Part shown: one piece after another, positions 26,110-33,489 of the stretch | Layout: each line of letters opens with the position of its first letter | Numbering within the stretch: the first letter of the stretch is position 1 | From: Iodidimonas muriae | GTDB taxonomy: Bacteria > Pseudomonadota > Alphaproteobacteria > Sphingomonadales > Rhodothalassiaceae | Direction: 5' to 3' | Assembly: GCF_014647255.1 (NCBI RefSeq) | Contig: NZ_BMOV01000013.1 | Span: forward strand, 1-64,000 | DNA length: 64,000 nucleotides | The notes under the pieces: model-generated | What the model was told of the DNA's origin: nothing | The model's input: the letters and a program-made list of their open reading frames with translations, nothing else | Database searches by the model: none | Translations under genes and position numbers: made by a program

Positions 26110-26691
26110 ATGCCGTGGATCAAGAACTTCGATGAAGCAGAGGTTCTGGAGAAAGCCATGCAGGCTTTCTGGGCGCATGGTTATGAGGCCACATCAATGC
26201 AGAATTTGGTGGACTGCACCGGGGTCAATCGGGGCAGCCTTTATGCCACCTATGGCGGCAAACGCGCGTTCTTTTTGGCGGCGCTGCAGATGTATGACCA
26301 TAAGATGCGCCGTGAATTGCTGGCCGGTTTGGCAGCACGCAACAGGCCGCGCGAAGCCATAGGGGCGCTGTTCCGGACTTTTATGGAGGACGTTGCAGAA
26401 GATGGTAGCAATCGCGGCTGCCTTCTTACCAATACGGCGCTGGAATTGTCGGCCCATGATCCCGAAATTGCCCGGATTGTCGCCCATGCGCAAAAGCAGA
26501 CGGAAGACTTTTTCACCCGCATGATCATAAAGGGGCAAAAGCGCGACGAGATTGCCGGCCATGTGGATGCAGAAGGAACCGCACGGGGCCTTTTGGCCAG
26601 CCTGCTCGGACTTGTGGTGCTGGTGCGCAGCCGTCCGGACACGGCACTCCTTCAAGGCATTGTCGCCGATGCCCTGCGGCGGCTTGATTAG
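26110..26691 (+). CDS. TetR/AcrR family transcriptional regulator
   Basis: A 193-residue dimeric repressor. The N-terminal TetR helix-turn-helix is clear (VLEKAMQAFWAHGYEATSMQ, then LVDCTGVNRGSLYATYGGKR). The C-terminal ligand-binding part has the NRGCLLTNTALELSAHDPEI segment typical of the AcrR/NemR-like group with a Cys that can be redox- or electrophile-sensitive. It has an AAGGAGAAA Shine-Dalgarno. It is convergent with the sigma factor, overlapping it by 4 bases at the 3' ends. Likely target is the upstream metallo-hydrolase, judged from the shared operator-like strings. Confidence 0.88.
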   Translation: MPWIKNFDEAEVLEKAMQAFWAHGYEATSMQNLVDCTGVNRGSLYATYGGKRAFFLAALQMYDHKMRRELLAGLAARNRPREAIGALFRTFMEDVAEDGSNRGCLLTNTALELSAHDPEIARIVAHAQKQTEDFFTRMIIKGQKRDEIAGHVDAEGTARGLLASLLGLVVLVRSRPDTALLQGIVADALRRLD

Positions 26692-27401
26692 TTTCCGGCC
26701 ATAAGCCCTTCTGCTTTGCCGCGCTCTATGACAGACGCCACAATGCGGTCGCACCGTGCTCCATCAAAGCTAAAGACTTCCCCGATGGTGATGTCCATGT
26801 CCTGTGCCAGGCTTTCGCGCAGCAGGCTGCGGGCCCTGAAGAAGCGGGTGCGGACGGTGGCCTCTGGAATATCCATTGCTTGTGCCACGTCTTCGACGCT
26901 CATTTCCTCGATCGCGCGCAACACGAAGACCGTGCGGAATGCTTCGGGAAGTTGATCGATGCGCTGTTCTATAAGTTTTCTCATTTGCGACCGTTGTGCT
27001 GATTGTTCAGGGGCGCGTTGAGGGCCATCGGTCAATGCGGCAAGGGCTTCTGGCGCGGATGACATCATGGCGGCGTCTAATGGAATGACTTGCGCGCGTT
27101 TTCTTCGCAATCGCCCTAGCGCTTCATTGGTGGTAATGCGGACCAACCATGTGGAAAGTTTGCTTTGTGCGCGGAATTTACCGAGAGCGCGCCACGCGCG
27201 GAGATAGGATTCCTGAACCACATCTTCGGCTTCGCTATCCTCGCACACAATGCTGCGGGCCGTGCGGAACAAAAGCTGATTGTGGCGCCGCATGATTGTC
27301 TCAAACGCGGCCCCGTCCCCTTTAATGGCATATGCAATCAAGTCCGTTTCCGAAGCGGTTTCCACATGCCGCGCTATCGCTTGATGAGTTGAAAGTTTCA
27401 T
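26688..27401 (-). CDS. ECF-type RNA polymerase sigma factor with C-terminal Cys tail
   Basis: About 237 residues. Region 2 is FETIMRRHNQLLFRTARSIV with DSEAEDVVQESYLRAW. Region 4 is LPEAFRTVFVLRAIEEMSVEDVAQAMDIPEATVRTRFFRARSLL. After region 4 is a short extension ending VFSFDGARCDRIVASVI with one Cys, shared with the second sigma factor in this window (58276-58998). No anti-sigma gene is adjacent. It lies 70 bases downstream of folE on the same strand. The start at 27401 is placed 6 bases after GAGAG; an ATG at 27407 is the alternative. Confidence 0.9.
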   Translation of the reverse strand: MKLSTHQAIARHVETASETDLIAYAIKGDGAAFETIMRRHNQLLFRTARSIVCEDSEAEDVVQESYLRAWRALGKFRAQSKLSTWLVRITTNEALGRLRRKRAQVIPLDAAMMSSAPEALAALTDGPQRAPEQSAQRSQMRKLIEQRIDQLPEAFRTVFVLRAIEEMSVEDVAQAMDIPEATVRTRFFRARSLLRESLAQDMDITIGEVFSFDGARCDRIVASVIERGKAEGLMAGN

Positions 27402-27430
27402 ATGCATCTCTCGTGCAAAGATCGAAACAA

Positions 27431-27446
27431 GAGACTATGTAGTCTC
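27431..27446. promoter_or_regulatory. GAGACTA-TG-TAGTCTC palindrome upstream of the sigma gene
   Basis: A perfect 16-base dyad 30 bases before the sigma-factor start, in the folE-sigma gap. It could be an operator or a small hairpin. No T-run follows in either direction. Confidence 0.35.
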
Positions 27447-27477
27447 ACATATTTTCCGATGTACGGTCCAAGCGCTG

Positions 27478-28200
27478 TTATTGTTTTCGCAGGCCAAGAA
27501 ATTCACGCCGCAGGGCCTCATTTTCAAGAAAAGCCCCGCGCATCACCGAATTTGTCATGACCGATTGCTCATCCTTGATGCCGCGCCAATGCATGCAGAA
27601 ATGATCGGCTTCCATCACAACCGCCAGTCCATCGGGTTTGATGCGATGTTCAAGCTCGTCGGCAAGCATGACGACGGCTTCTTCCTGAATTTGTGGGCGG
27701 CTCATGATCCAGTCACAAAGGCGGGCATATTTTGAAAGTCCGATCAGATCGGAATTCGCATTCGGTAAAACACCGATCCAGACCCTCCCCATGATGGGAC
27801 ATAGATGGTGCGAGCAGGCACTGCGCACCTTGATCGGCCCGACGATCATCAGTTCGTTCAGTTGCGATATGTTCGGAAATGTTGTGATCGCGGGAGCATC
27901 TTTATAGCGGCCGGCAAACACTTCATTGATGAACATCTTGGCGACACGCCGCGCGGTATCGGCTGTGTTATGATCGTTTTGAGTGTCGATCACGAGGGCT
28001 TGCAGCACCTCATTCATCCGGTCTTCAACCTCTGAACAAAGCTCGTCCAGTTCGCCGTCTTTGATGAATTTCGAGATATTGTCATTGGCAAGAAAGGGTT
28101 GCCCAATTCTGGTCAACCGATGCCGGATGCGCTCAGATACCGTTCTGCCTGAAAGGCGCTCTTCGTTATGTAATTCCTGAACGAGTTTCGTGTTGAACAT
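27478..28200 (-). CDS. folE: GTP cyclohydrolase I
   Basis: A 240-residue enzyme opening GTP to 7,8-dihydroneopterin triphosphate, the first step of folate/pterin synthesis. The zinc and catalytic residues are present: RSACSHHLCPIMG with Cys and His near residue 127 and ADHFCMHWRGIKD with the third zinc Cys near 197. The N-terminal 45 residues are an extension relative to the core. It is unusual for a housekeeping folE to sit directly upstream of an ECF sigma factor. A stress-linked or specialised pterin (for example photolyase cofactor) role is possible. Confidence 0.93.
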   Translation of the reverse strand: MFNTKLVQELHNEERLSGRTVSERIRHRLTRIGQPFLANDNISKFIKDGELDELCSEVEDRMNEVLQALVIDTQNDHNTADTARRVAKMFINEVFAGRYKDAPAITTFPNISQLNELMIVGPIKVRSACSHHLCPIMGRVWIGVLPNANSDLIGLSKYARLCDWIMSRPQIQEEAVVMLADELEHRIKPDGLAVVMEADHFCMHWRGIKDEQSVMTNSVMRGAFLENEALRREFLGLRKQ

Positions 28201-28250
28201 GATTGGTCCTCAGTCGTCGACGGTGTGCGCCGGATGTTATTTGATTGGAC

Positions 28251-28272
28251 CAACTGCTGTTTATCGCAGTTG
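28251..28272. terminator. Hairpin between the DUF2231 gene and folE
   Basis: CAACTGC and GCAGTTG arms separated by 8 bases, just past the 3' end of the DUF2231 gene. There is no T-run, so termination is uncertain. Confidence 0.3.
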
Positions 28273-28289
28273 TTGAGCAGCGAGGGCGG

Positions 28290-28706
28290 TTATCTTTGAT
28301 CTTGCCCAACGCCATAGCCATAGACCAGTTTGCCGCCCAGCCAGCCGCCAATCACAAGGGATAAAAAGCCGCCTGTGTCGAGCACAAGCGACAGAGTGTT
28401 TGGGCCGAGCGGTTGCAACTGATCAAGCCGCAGCAGCAAGCGAAGGGAGAAGAATGTAAAGGCACAAAGCATCGCGCCCATATGCGCCCAAGCGTGGCGC
28501 ATGGCCACGCCTTCGGGCACGCGCGAAAGCTCTATCATGCCAGCCAACATAGCTGGCAGAGCCATCGTGCAGCCTATAGTGAGCAATCCACCCGACCATC
28601 GCCACGCAGCCTCCTCCAGCCAAATGCTGGCAAAGTCGGCGAAAACCGCAAGCGACCAGCAAGTGACCGGAAAATGCACGAGTACGGGATGTAAAGGATG
28701 ACGCAT
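28290..28706 (-). CDS. DUF2231-family membrane protein
   Basis: A 138-residue protein starting MRHPLHPVLVHFPVTCWSLA, the characteristic HPLHPxLVHFPI opening of DUF2231 proteins, followed by four predicted transmembrane helices. The earlier ATG at 28763 was rejected because it would overlap the upstream gene and add residues before the family motif. Function is unknown; these proteins often occur near redox or stress genes. It starts 5 bases after the preceding membrane-protein gene ends, so the two are co-transcribed. Confidence 0.8.
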   Translation of the reverse strand: MRHPLHPVLVHFPVTCWSLAVFADFASIWLEEAAWRWSGGLLTIGCTMALPAMLAGMIELSRVPEGVAMRHAWAHMGAMLCAFTFFSLRLLLRLDQLQPLGPNTLSLVLDTGGFLSLVIGGWLGGKLVYGYGVGQDQR

Positions 28707-28710
28707 CTTA

Positions 28711-29049
28711 TCAAATGGCCTGGGATAAGATGACCAGAAATCCGGCCACAGCAACCCCGGCATGTATGATCACAATGGCTTTCGGCGGGAGATGTTTGCG
28801 CAAATGAAACGATGCCAGAAAAAACCCTCCAAGCGCTGCGATCAACAAAAGCGCAAAGCCGATCAATACGGCTTGGGCGGTCGACCCCTGGACCATCAGG
28901 GCGATCAGAAGAATGAGGCCGGCTGCGCCCAATGCCGCGTGTAACAACGATAATGCCCAAGGGGCAAATTTACCGCGCAAGACATATGACGCGAGGACAA
29001 TGCCGCCAATGGCAGCGATGGCAAAAGCGATTAGGGCATATATAAGCAT
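28711..29049 (-). CDS. Small four-helix membrane protein
   Basis: A 112-residue hydrophobic protein with about four transmembrane helices arranged as an internal repeat: LLHAALGAAGLILLIALMV and IIHAGVAVAGFLVILSQ are similar halves. No catalytic motif is seen. It is immediately upstream of the DUF2231 gene. I do not recognise a named family. Confidence 0.65.
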   Translation of the reverse strand: MLIYALIAFAIAAIGGIVLASYVLRGKFAPWALSLLHAALGAAGLILLIALMVQGSTAQAVLIGFALLLIAALGGFFLASFHLRKHLPPKAIVIIHAGVAVAGFLVILSQAI

Positions 29050-29405
29050 AGCTATTCCTGCTTTTGGTATGGAAAGTGTCGGTTATTAGATGCGGCAATG
29101 GGTTATTGCGTTCCCGAAAATTGGAAAAAATATTACAACGGGCAAATACCTGAAAAATAAAAGGGTTTTCTGGGTTCGATCAGCGGCGGCCTTTTTTGTT
29201 GCTGCTCGTCTTTTGACCGGATGCGTATCTGGCGGTGGGGTATTCGTGGATGTCATTATTTAAACAAAAATGAATGTAAAATATGATTATATACCAATTC
29301 ACTAGACCAGAATTAAATCAGTGGCCTAAATATAGCGTTGACAGATTGTGGTGTATTGGTCAATTTTGGGAGGGTAAAAAATTGACCATATAGGGGAGGA
29401 GTGCC
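29050..29405. promoter_or_regulatory. Regulatory region upstream of the alginate TonB receptor
   Basis: A 356-base AT-rich divergent region. ATATACCAATT at 29289-29299 is the complement of the AATTGGTATA half-site also found at 32522-32531, and fits half of the UxuR-type AATTGGTATACCAATT operator. A GGGGAGGAG Shine-Dalgarno at about 29392-29400 serves the GTG start. No gene is supported here. Confidence 0.5.
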
Positions 29406-32400
29406 GTGAGGCAGACAATAACATTGCCACGTCGCTGGAACGTCGGAGAGAAAGTCGGAATAGGTCAGGCGCTTCTGCTTTCCACTGCATTGGTGGCTTT
29501 AGTGGCGCCCATGGCGCATGCGCAGGAAGAGTCTTCGATAGAAACCATCGAGGTGACAGGCACGCGAAGCACTATCCGGAATTCTATCGAGGTGAAACGC
29601 GATTCCGCGGCGATCGTCGATGCGCTTTCGGCTGATGATATTGGTGATTTGCCGGCGCTTTCGATCGGTGAAGCCCTTGAAACCCTGACCGGCGCTTCGT
29701 CTCATCGTGAACAGGGCGGTGCAACGGAAATATCCATTCGCGGGCTTGGTCCGTTTCTTGGGTCAACGGTGATCAATGGCCGCGAAGCAACCAACGGATC
29801 GGGCGACCGTTCTGTGAATTTCAGTCAGTTCCCGTCAGAGCTTTTCAATAAGCTCGCGATTTACAAAACCCAGCAAGCAAACCTTATTGAAGGCGGCGTT
29901 TCGGGGCAGATTGCGTTGGAAACCCTGAAACCACTGGAATATGGCAAGCGCCGTATCCAGGGCGAAATCAAAGCCAATTACAACCCGGATAATAATAATA
30001 TCAGCCCGCGAGAGAGAGATTTCGGCTATCGCGGCACTCTCAGCTATGTGGATCAGTTCGACCTTGGCTCTCTTGGTAAATTCGGGCTTTCCATTGGGGC
30101 GCAGCGCAATGTGACCACCAATCCAGAACAGGAAGCGCGGTCGACAAGTACGTTCCGTGATTGTCGCAACGACCCGTCGCGCGACGGCGACGGCGTGTTC
30201 CGCGATAACAATAATTGCGATTCCGGCGGCGGTAATCTTGATCTTGTCGCGGATGAAAATGGCGTTGTTCCTGATGAAAATGCGCCCTTCGTTATGGCTG
30301 CAAGTTCTCGTTCATTCCGCCAGAATATTACCGATGATGATCGTGATTCTGTCTTCGGGGCTTTCCAATGGCGGCCGACAGACCGTTGGGATATCAATTT
30401 TGATATTCAATATTCGGATCGCGTGTTTACCGAGGTCCGCAATGATCTTGTATTCGCAGAAAATCGCCGGATTGATGAGCCCGGCTTTGTCCGTGACGGA
30501 AAGTTCGATGTTCCCTTGACTGTAGGGGAATTTGGATCGCTGCAAACCTTTACGAACAATCAGCGTATTGAAACTAATAGCACCTATCAAGAACGGCTTG
30601 AGGAATATGTCGGCGGCGGGCTGGGGCTTTCTTATATGCTCACCGATCGTCTGATTGTTTCTCTTGATGCCTCTTATTCAAGAACGGAGCGGCGCGAAAA
30701 CATTATCCAGACGCGCCTTCAATCGGAACCTGTGGATATTTTCGGCAATCCCGTTCCCGGTGCCGCAGACAATGGCCGTGTGGAAACAGCCACGCTGATC
30801 GGGCAAAATGGATCGGATATTCATAATTTCTTCGTGCGAAATTTCGATGTAACGGACCATGATCTTTTCGCCGATGCGGCGCGCACACGTGTCGATCTCA
30901 ATCAATTTCGGAATAATGAAATCAAGGCCATTCGCGGAGATTTCGATTATGAAACCGGTTGGGGCCTGATCAATAATATCGAAGGCGGTATGCGCTATTC
31001 CAAGCTGGAATTTAATTCCGTCCCGCAGATCCGGGATGAATTCACCTTCGATGATAGTGCGATCGCTGCCGTTAGTCAGGCATGTCGCTTTGGCAGTTTC
31101 CCGGAAAGCGGGTTTCTTACATCGGTTTCCGGCGGGCAGCCTTTGATCACAAATTTCGATGATGATGGCAATGTGATCGCCGAAGGGACGGGAAATGGGT
31201 TTGCCGCATTCGATCCGCTTTGCCTTGCTGAACAGTTCCTTGGGAGTGCGCCTCAAATTCCGGATCCGGCACAGGATATTGCGAATGTGGATGTGACGGA
31301 AAATACCATTGCAGGTTATATGCAGGCCAATTATGCGGGTGAATTGGGCGATTTGCCGGTGCGTGGGAATTTTGGCTTGCGCATCGTGCGTACCAAAGTT
31401 GAATCCACGGGCTTGCGGGGCGAGCTTTTTATCGTTCCGGGTGCCGAGCCGGGTGAAATCGCCGATATTGATGTGGATACAAGCACGGTCACCGAAGTTG
31501 TGGGCGGTGGTACCTACACGAAATTCCTGCCGAGCTTGAACGCGGTGTTTGATCTTCGGGACGACTTGTTGGTTCGCGGCGCCGTATATCGGGCCTTATC
31601 ACGCCCCGATCCCGATTCTTTGGGATTTGGACGGTCCTTTTCCGGCATAACGGATGATTCCGAAGGCGAAACCGATATTTCAAATGTAGTTGCGCTGGCA
31701 ACGGCAAATGGCAATCCGTTCACCGATCCTTTGATGTCGTGGAATTTTGATGCGGCCATTGAATGGTATCCCAATGACGACACGATTTTAGCCATAGGGA
31801 CTTATTACAAGCGCTTTGATGGCGGATTCGATACGGTTGGCCAGATTGAAGAGTTTTTGATCGATGGTCAGGCGCTGCAAACGGTTGTGACCACCACGGA
31901 AACAACGGGGAACACCAGCGAGATTGTCGGAATGGAGATAACCGCCGCGCATCGGTTCAGCTATTTGCCTGGTCCGCTGAGTGGTCTGGGTGCCAAGATC
32001 AGCTATAATTATGCGGACTCGAATTTCGAGTTTGAAGATGGGCAATTCGGGGAAGGTGTTGTCCTTGTTGATGGCGAAGAGCGCCGTCGTGCGGGGATTA
32101 TTCCGCCGGCGGAAATTTTCGGATTTTCCAAGCATGTCCTTTCGGCGCAGCTTTACTACCAGATCGGGCGCCTTGATATTCAGGGTATCTACAAATACCG
32201 CAGCGAATATTTCCAGCAATTCGTTTCGACGCCGGGAAATCTTCGTTTCATCGGTAATACCGGCGTGTTTGAAGTGCGTGTCACTTATGATCTGACGGAT
32301 AATATCGAGTTGAAGTTCGAAGGGCTCAATCTCAACAACGAACCCCGCAAACAATTCAATCCGACCCGTGAAAACCTTGCTGAAGTGAATGTCTATGGAC

Positions 32401-32435
32401 CACGTTTGTTCGCAGGCGTTCGGGTGAAATTCTGA
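29406..32435 (+). CDS. TonB-dependent outer-membrane receptor (alginate locus)
   Basis: A 1,009-residue receptor of the Xanthomonas/Caulobacter TonB type. A signal peptide ends at MAHAQ near residue 39. The TonB box-like IETIEVTGTRSTIRNSIEVK precedes the plug domain (LPALSIGEALETLTGASS, EISIRGLGPFLGSTVINGRE). The beta-barrel ends ...NVYGPRLFAGVRVKF with the terminal Phe of outer-membrane proteins. GTG start with a strong Shine-Dalgarno. It faces the same way as the alginate lyases and regulator and probably imports alginate oligosaccharides. The substrate is inferred from neighbours. Confidence 0.92.
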   Translation: MRQTITLPRRWNVGEKVGIGQALLLSTALVALVAPMAHAQEESSIETIEVTGTRSTIRNSIEVKRDSAAIVDALSADDIGDLPALSIGEALETLTGASSHREQGGATEISIRGLGPFLGSTVINGREATNGSGDRSVNFSQFPSELFNKLAIYKTQQANLIEGGVSGQIALETLKPLEYGKRRIQGEIKANYNPDNNNISPRERDFGYRGTLSYVDQFDLGSLGKFGLSIGAQRNVTTNPEQEARSTSTFRDCRNDPSRDGDGVFRDNNNCDSGGGNLDLVADENGVVPDENAPFVMAASSRSFRQNITDDDRDSVFGAFQWRPTDRWDINFDIQYSDRVFTEVRNDLVFAENRRIDEPGFVRDGKFDVPLTVGEFGSLQTFTNNQRIETNSTYQERLEEYVGGGLGLSYMLTDRLIVSLDASYSRTERRENIIQTRLQSEPVDIFGNPVPGAADNGRVETATLIGQNGSDIHNFFVRNFDVTDHDLFADAARTRVDLNQFRNNEIKAIRGDFDYETGWGLINNIEGGMRYSKLEFNSVPQIRDEFTFDDSAIAAVSQACRFGSFPESGFLTSVSGGQPLITNFDDDGNVIAEGTGNGFAAFDPLCLAEQFLGSAPQIPDPAQDIANVDVTENTIAGYMQANYAGELGDLPVRGNFGLRIVRTKVESTGLRGELFIVPGAEPGEIADIDVDTSTVTEVVGGGTYTKFLPSLNAVFDLRDDLLVRGAVYRALSRPDPDSLGFGRSFSGITDDSEGETDISNVVALATANGNPFTDPLMSWNFDAAIEWYPNDDTILAIGTYYKRFDGGFDTVGQIEEFLIDGQALQTVVTTTETTGNTSEIVGMEITAAHRFSYLPGPLSGLGAKISYNYADSNFEFEDGQFGEGVVLVDGEERRRAGIIPPAEIFGFSKHVLSAQLYYQIGRLDIQGIYKYRSEYFQQFVSTPGNLRFIGNTGVFEVRVTYDLTDNIELKFEGLNLNNEPRKQFNPTRENLAEVNVYGPRLFAGVRVKF

Positions 32436-32448
32436 AGCTCTTCCAGGT

Positions 32449-32481
32449 AAAAGGGCGCGGCCCTATGGGGCCGTGCTCTTT
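32449..32481 (+). terminator. Terminator after the TonB receptor gene
   Basis: AAAGGGCGCGGCCC pairs imperfectly with GGGGCCGTGCTCTTT around a short loop, 14 bases after the stop, running into TTTAT. Confidence 0.65.
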
Positions 32482-32520
32482 ATGCCTTGCGGGTGAAGGC
32501 CATTGCTGAATGATGGCTGG

Positions 32521-32547
32521 AAATTGGTATATGAAATTGATATAGAT
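32521..32547. promoter_or_regulatory. AATTGGTATA operator-like site upstream of the FadR-type regulator
   Basis: AAATTGGTATATGAAATTGATATAG contains the same AATTGGTATA half-site as the TonB receptor promoter and lies 43-69 bases before the regulator start, consistent with autoregulation. Confidence 0.45.
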
Positions 32548-32589
32548 GTGTCTGGTTTGTTTTGTGTGGCGCTAATTCAGTGAGTTTTT

Positions 32590-33342
32590 ATGGCTGAGAA
32601 ACGGCTTTATCATTCTGTTGCAAAGCAGATTAAGACATTGGTGCAAGAAGGGGCCTTTCCTCCGGGGAGCAGGCTTCCTGGCGAGCGGGATCTGGCAGAG
32701 AAACTGGGCGTTAGCCGGGTAACCGTGCGTGAAGCCCAGATCGCTCTTGAAGCGGTTGGCCTGCTTGATATCCGTGTTGGGTCGGGCGTTTATGTTTTGC
32801 GTCAGGCAAATGAGTCCATGCAGGAAATGCCCGCTGTCACCGCGTTTGAGCTGACGGAGGCGCGGTCTGCCATCGAGTCTGAAGCAGCGGCCCTTGCGGC
32901 GGTATCGATTTCTGATGATGAGCTTGATGCGCTTGATGATATTGTCGCAACGATGGCGGCGGAAACCGATGCCAATGAGCCTTTGGAAGCCGATGCGGAC
33001 AGGCAGTTTCATCTGTCGATCGCCCGGGCAACCAAAAATAATGCGATAATCGAAACCGTTGAGCGTTTGTGGCGTATACGAACCGATAAGCCGGATATCA
33101 AGCAGGCTTATGACCAGATCTGCGGCATCAACCCCGATATGCGGTTGACGGAACATCAAGATATTGCGCAGGCACTTCGGGCGCATGATCCAGAACAGGC
33201 CCGCAGGGCCATGCGGACGCATTTCAAATGTATCATTGAAGCCATGCTGAGCGCGACCGAGGCGCAAGCAATTGAGGAAGCACGGCGGAAAACGCTGGAG
33301 AGCCGCGAACGCTTCCTGAACAAGACCACAGCGGTTTTTTGA
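32590..33342 (+). CDS. FadR/GntR-family transcriptional regulator of the alginate locus
   Basis: A 250-residue GntR-type repressor. The winged helix is clear (QIKTLVQEGAFPPGSRLPGERDLAEKLGVSRVTVREAQIALEAVGLLD). The C-terminal FCD domain has ARSAIESEAAALAAV near 95, DRQFHLSIARATKNNAI near 135 and metal-binding histidines (H140-type, EHQDIAQALRAHD and RTHFK). The architecture matches UxuR/ExuR regulators that respond to uronate metabolites. It lies between the TonB receptor and the lyase operon. Confidence 0.9.
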   Translation: MAEKRLYHSVAKQIKTLVQEGAFPPGSRLPGERDLAEKLGVSRVTVREAQIALEAVGLLDIRVGSGVYVLRQANESMQEMPAVTAFELTEARSAIESEAAALAAVSISDDELDALDDIVATMAAETDANEPLEADADRQFHLSIARATKNNAIIETVERLWRIRTDKPDIKQAYDQICGINPDMRLTEHQDIAQALRAHDPEQARRAMRTHFKCIIEAMLSATEAQAIEEARRKTLESRERFLNKTTAVF

Positions 33343-33362
33343 GTTTTCTGGCTTTAAGATAT

Positions 33363-33422
33363 CTATACCAAAAAATATGACCGATTTTGATAATTGGACT
33401 ATATTAATCGTTGTCCAATTAT
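33363..33422. promoter_or_regulatory. Promoter/operator region of the alginate-lyase operon
   Basis: CTATACCAA at 33363-33371 repeats the TTGGTATA half-site in the opposite orientation. A separate inverted repeat, ATAATTGGAC at 33390-33399 with GTCCAATTAT at 33413-33422 around a 13-base spacer, lies 68-100 bases before the PL6 start. Confidence 0.5.
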
Positions 33423-33489
33423 AATTTCTCCCATATGCTTCTGCGGGCGTTTCCGTGAAACTGCGCCGGATATTAAACAGGAGCACGCT

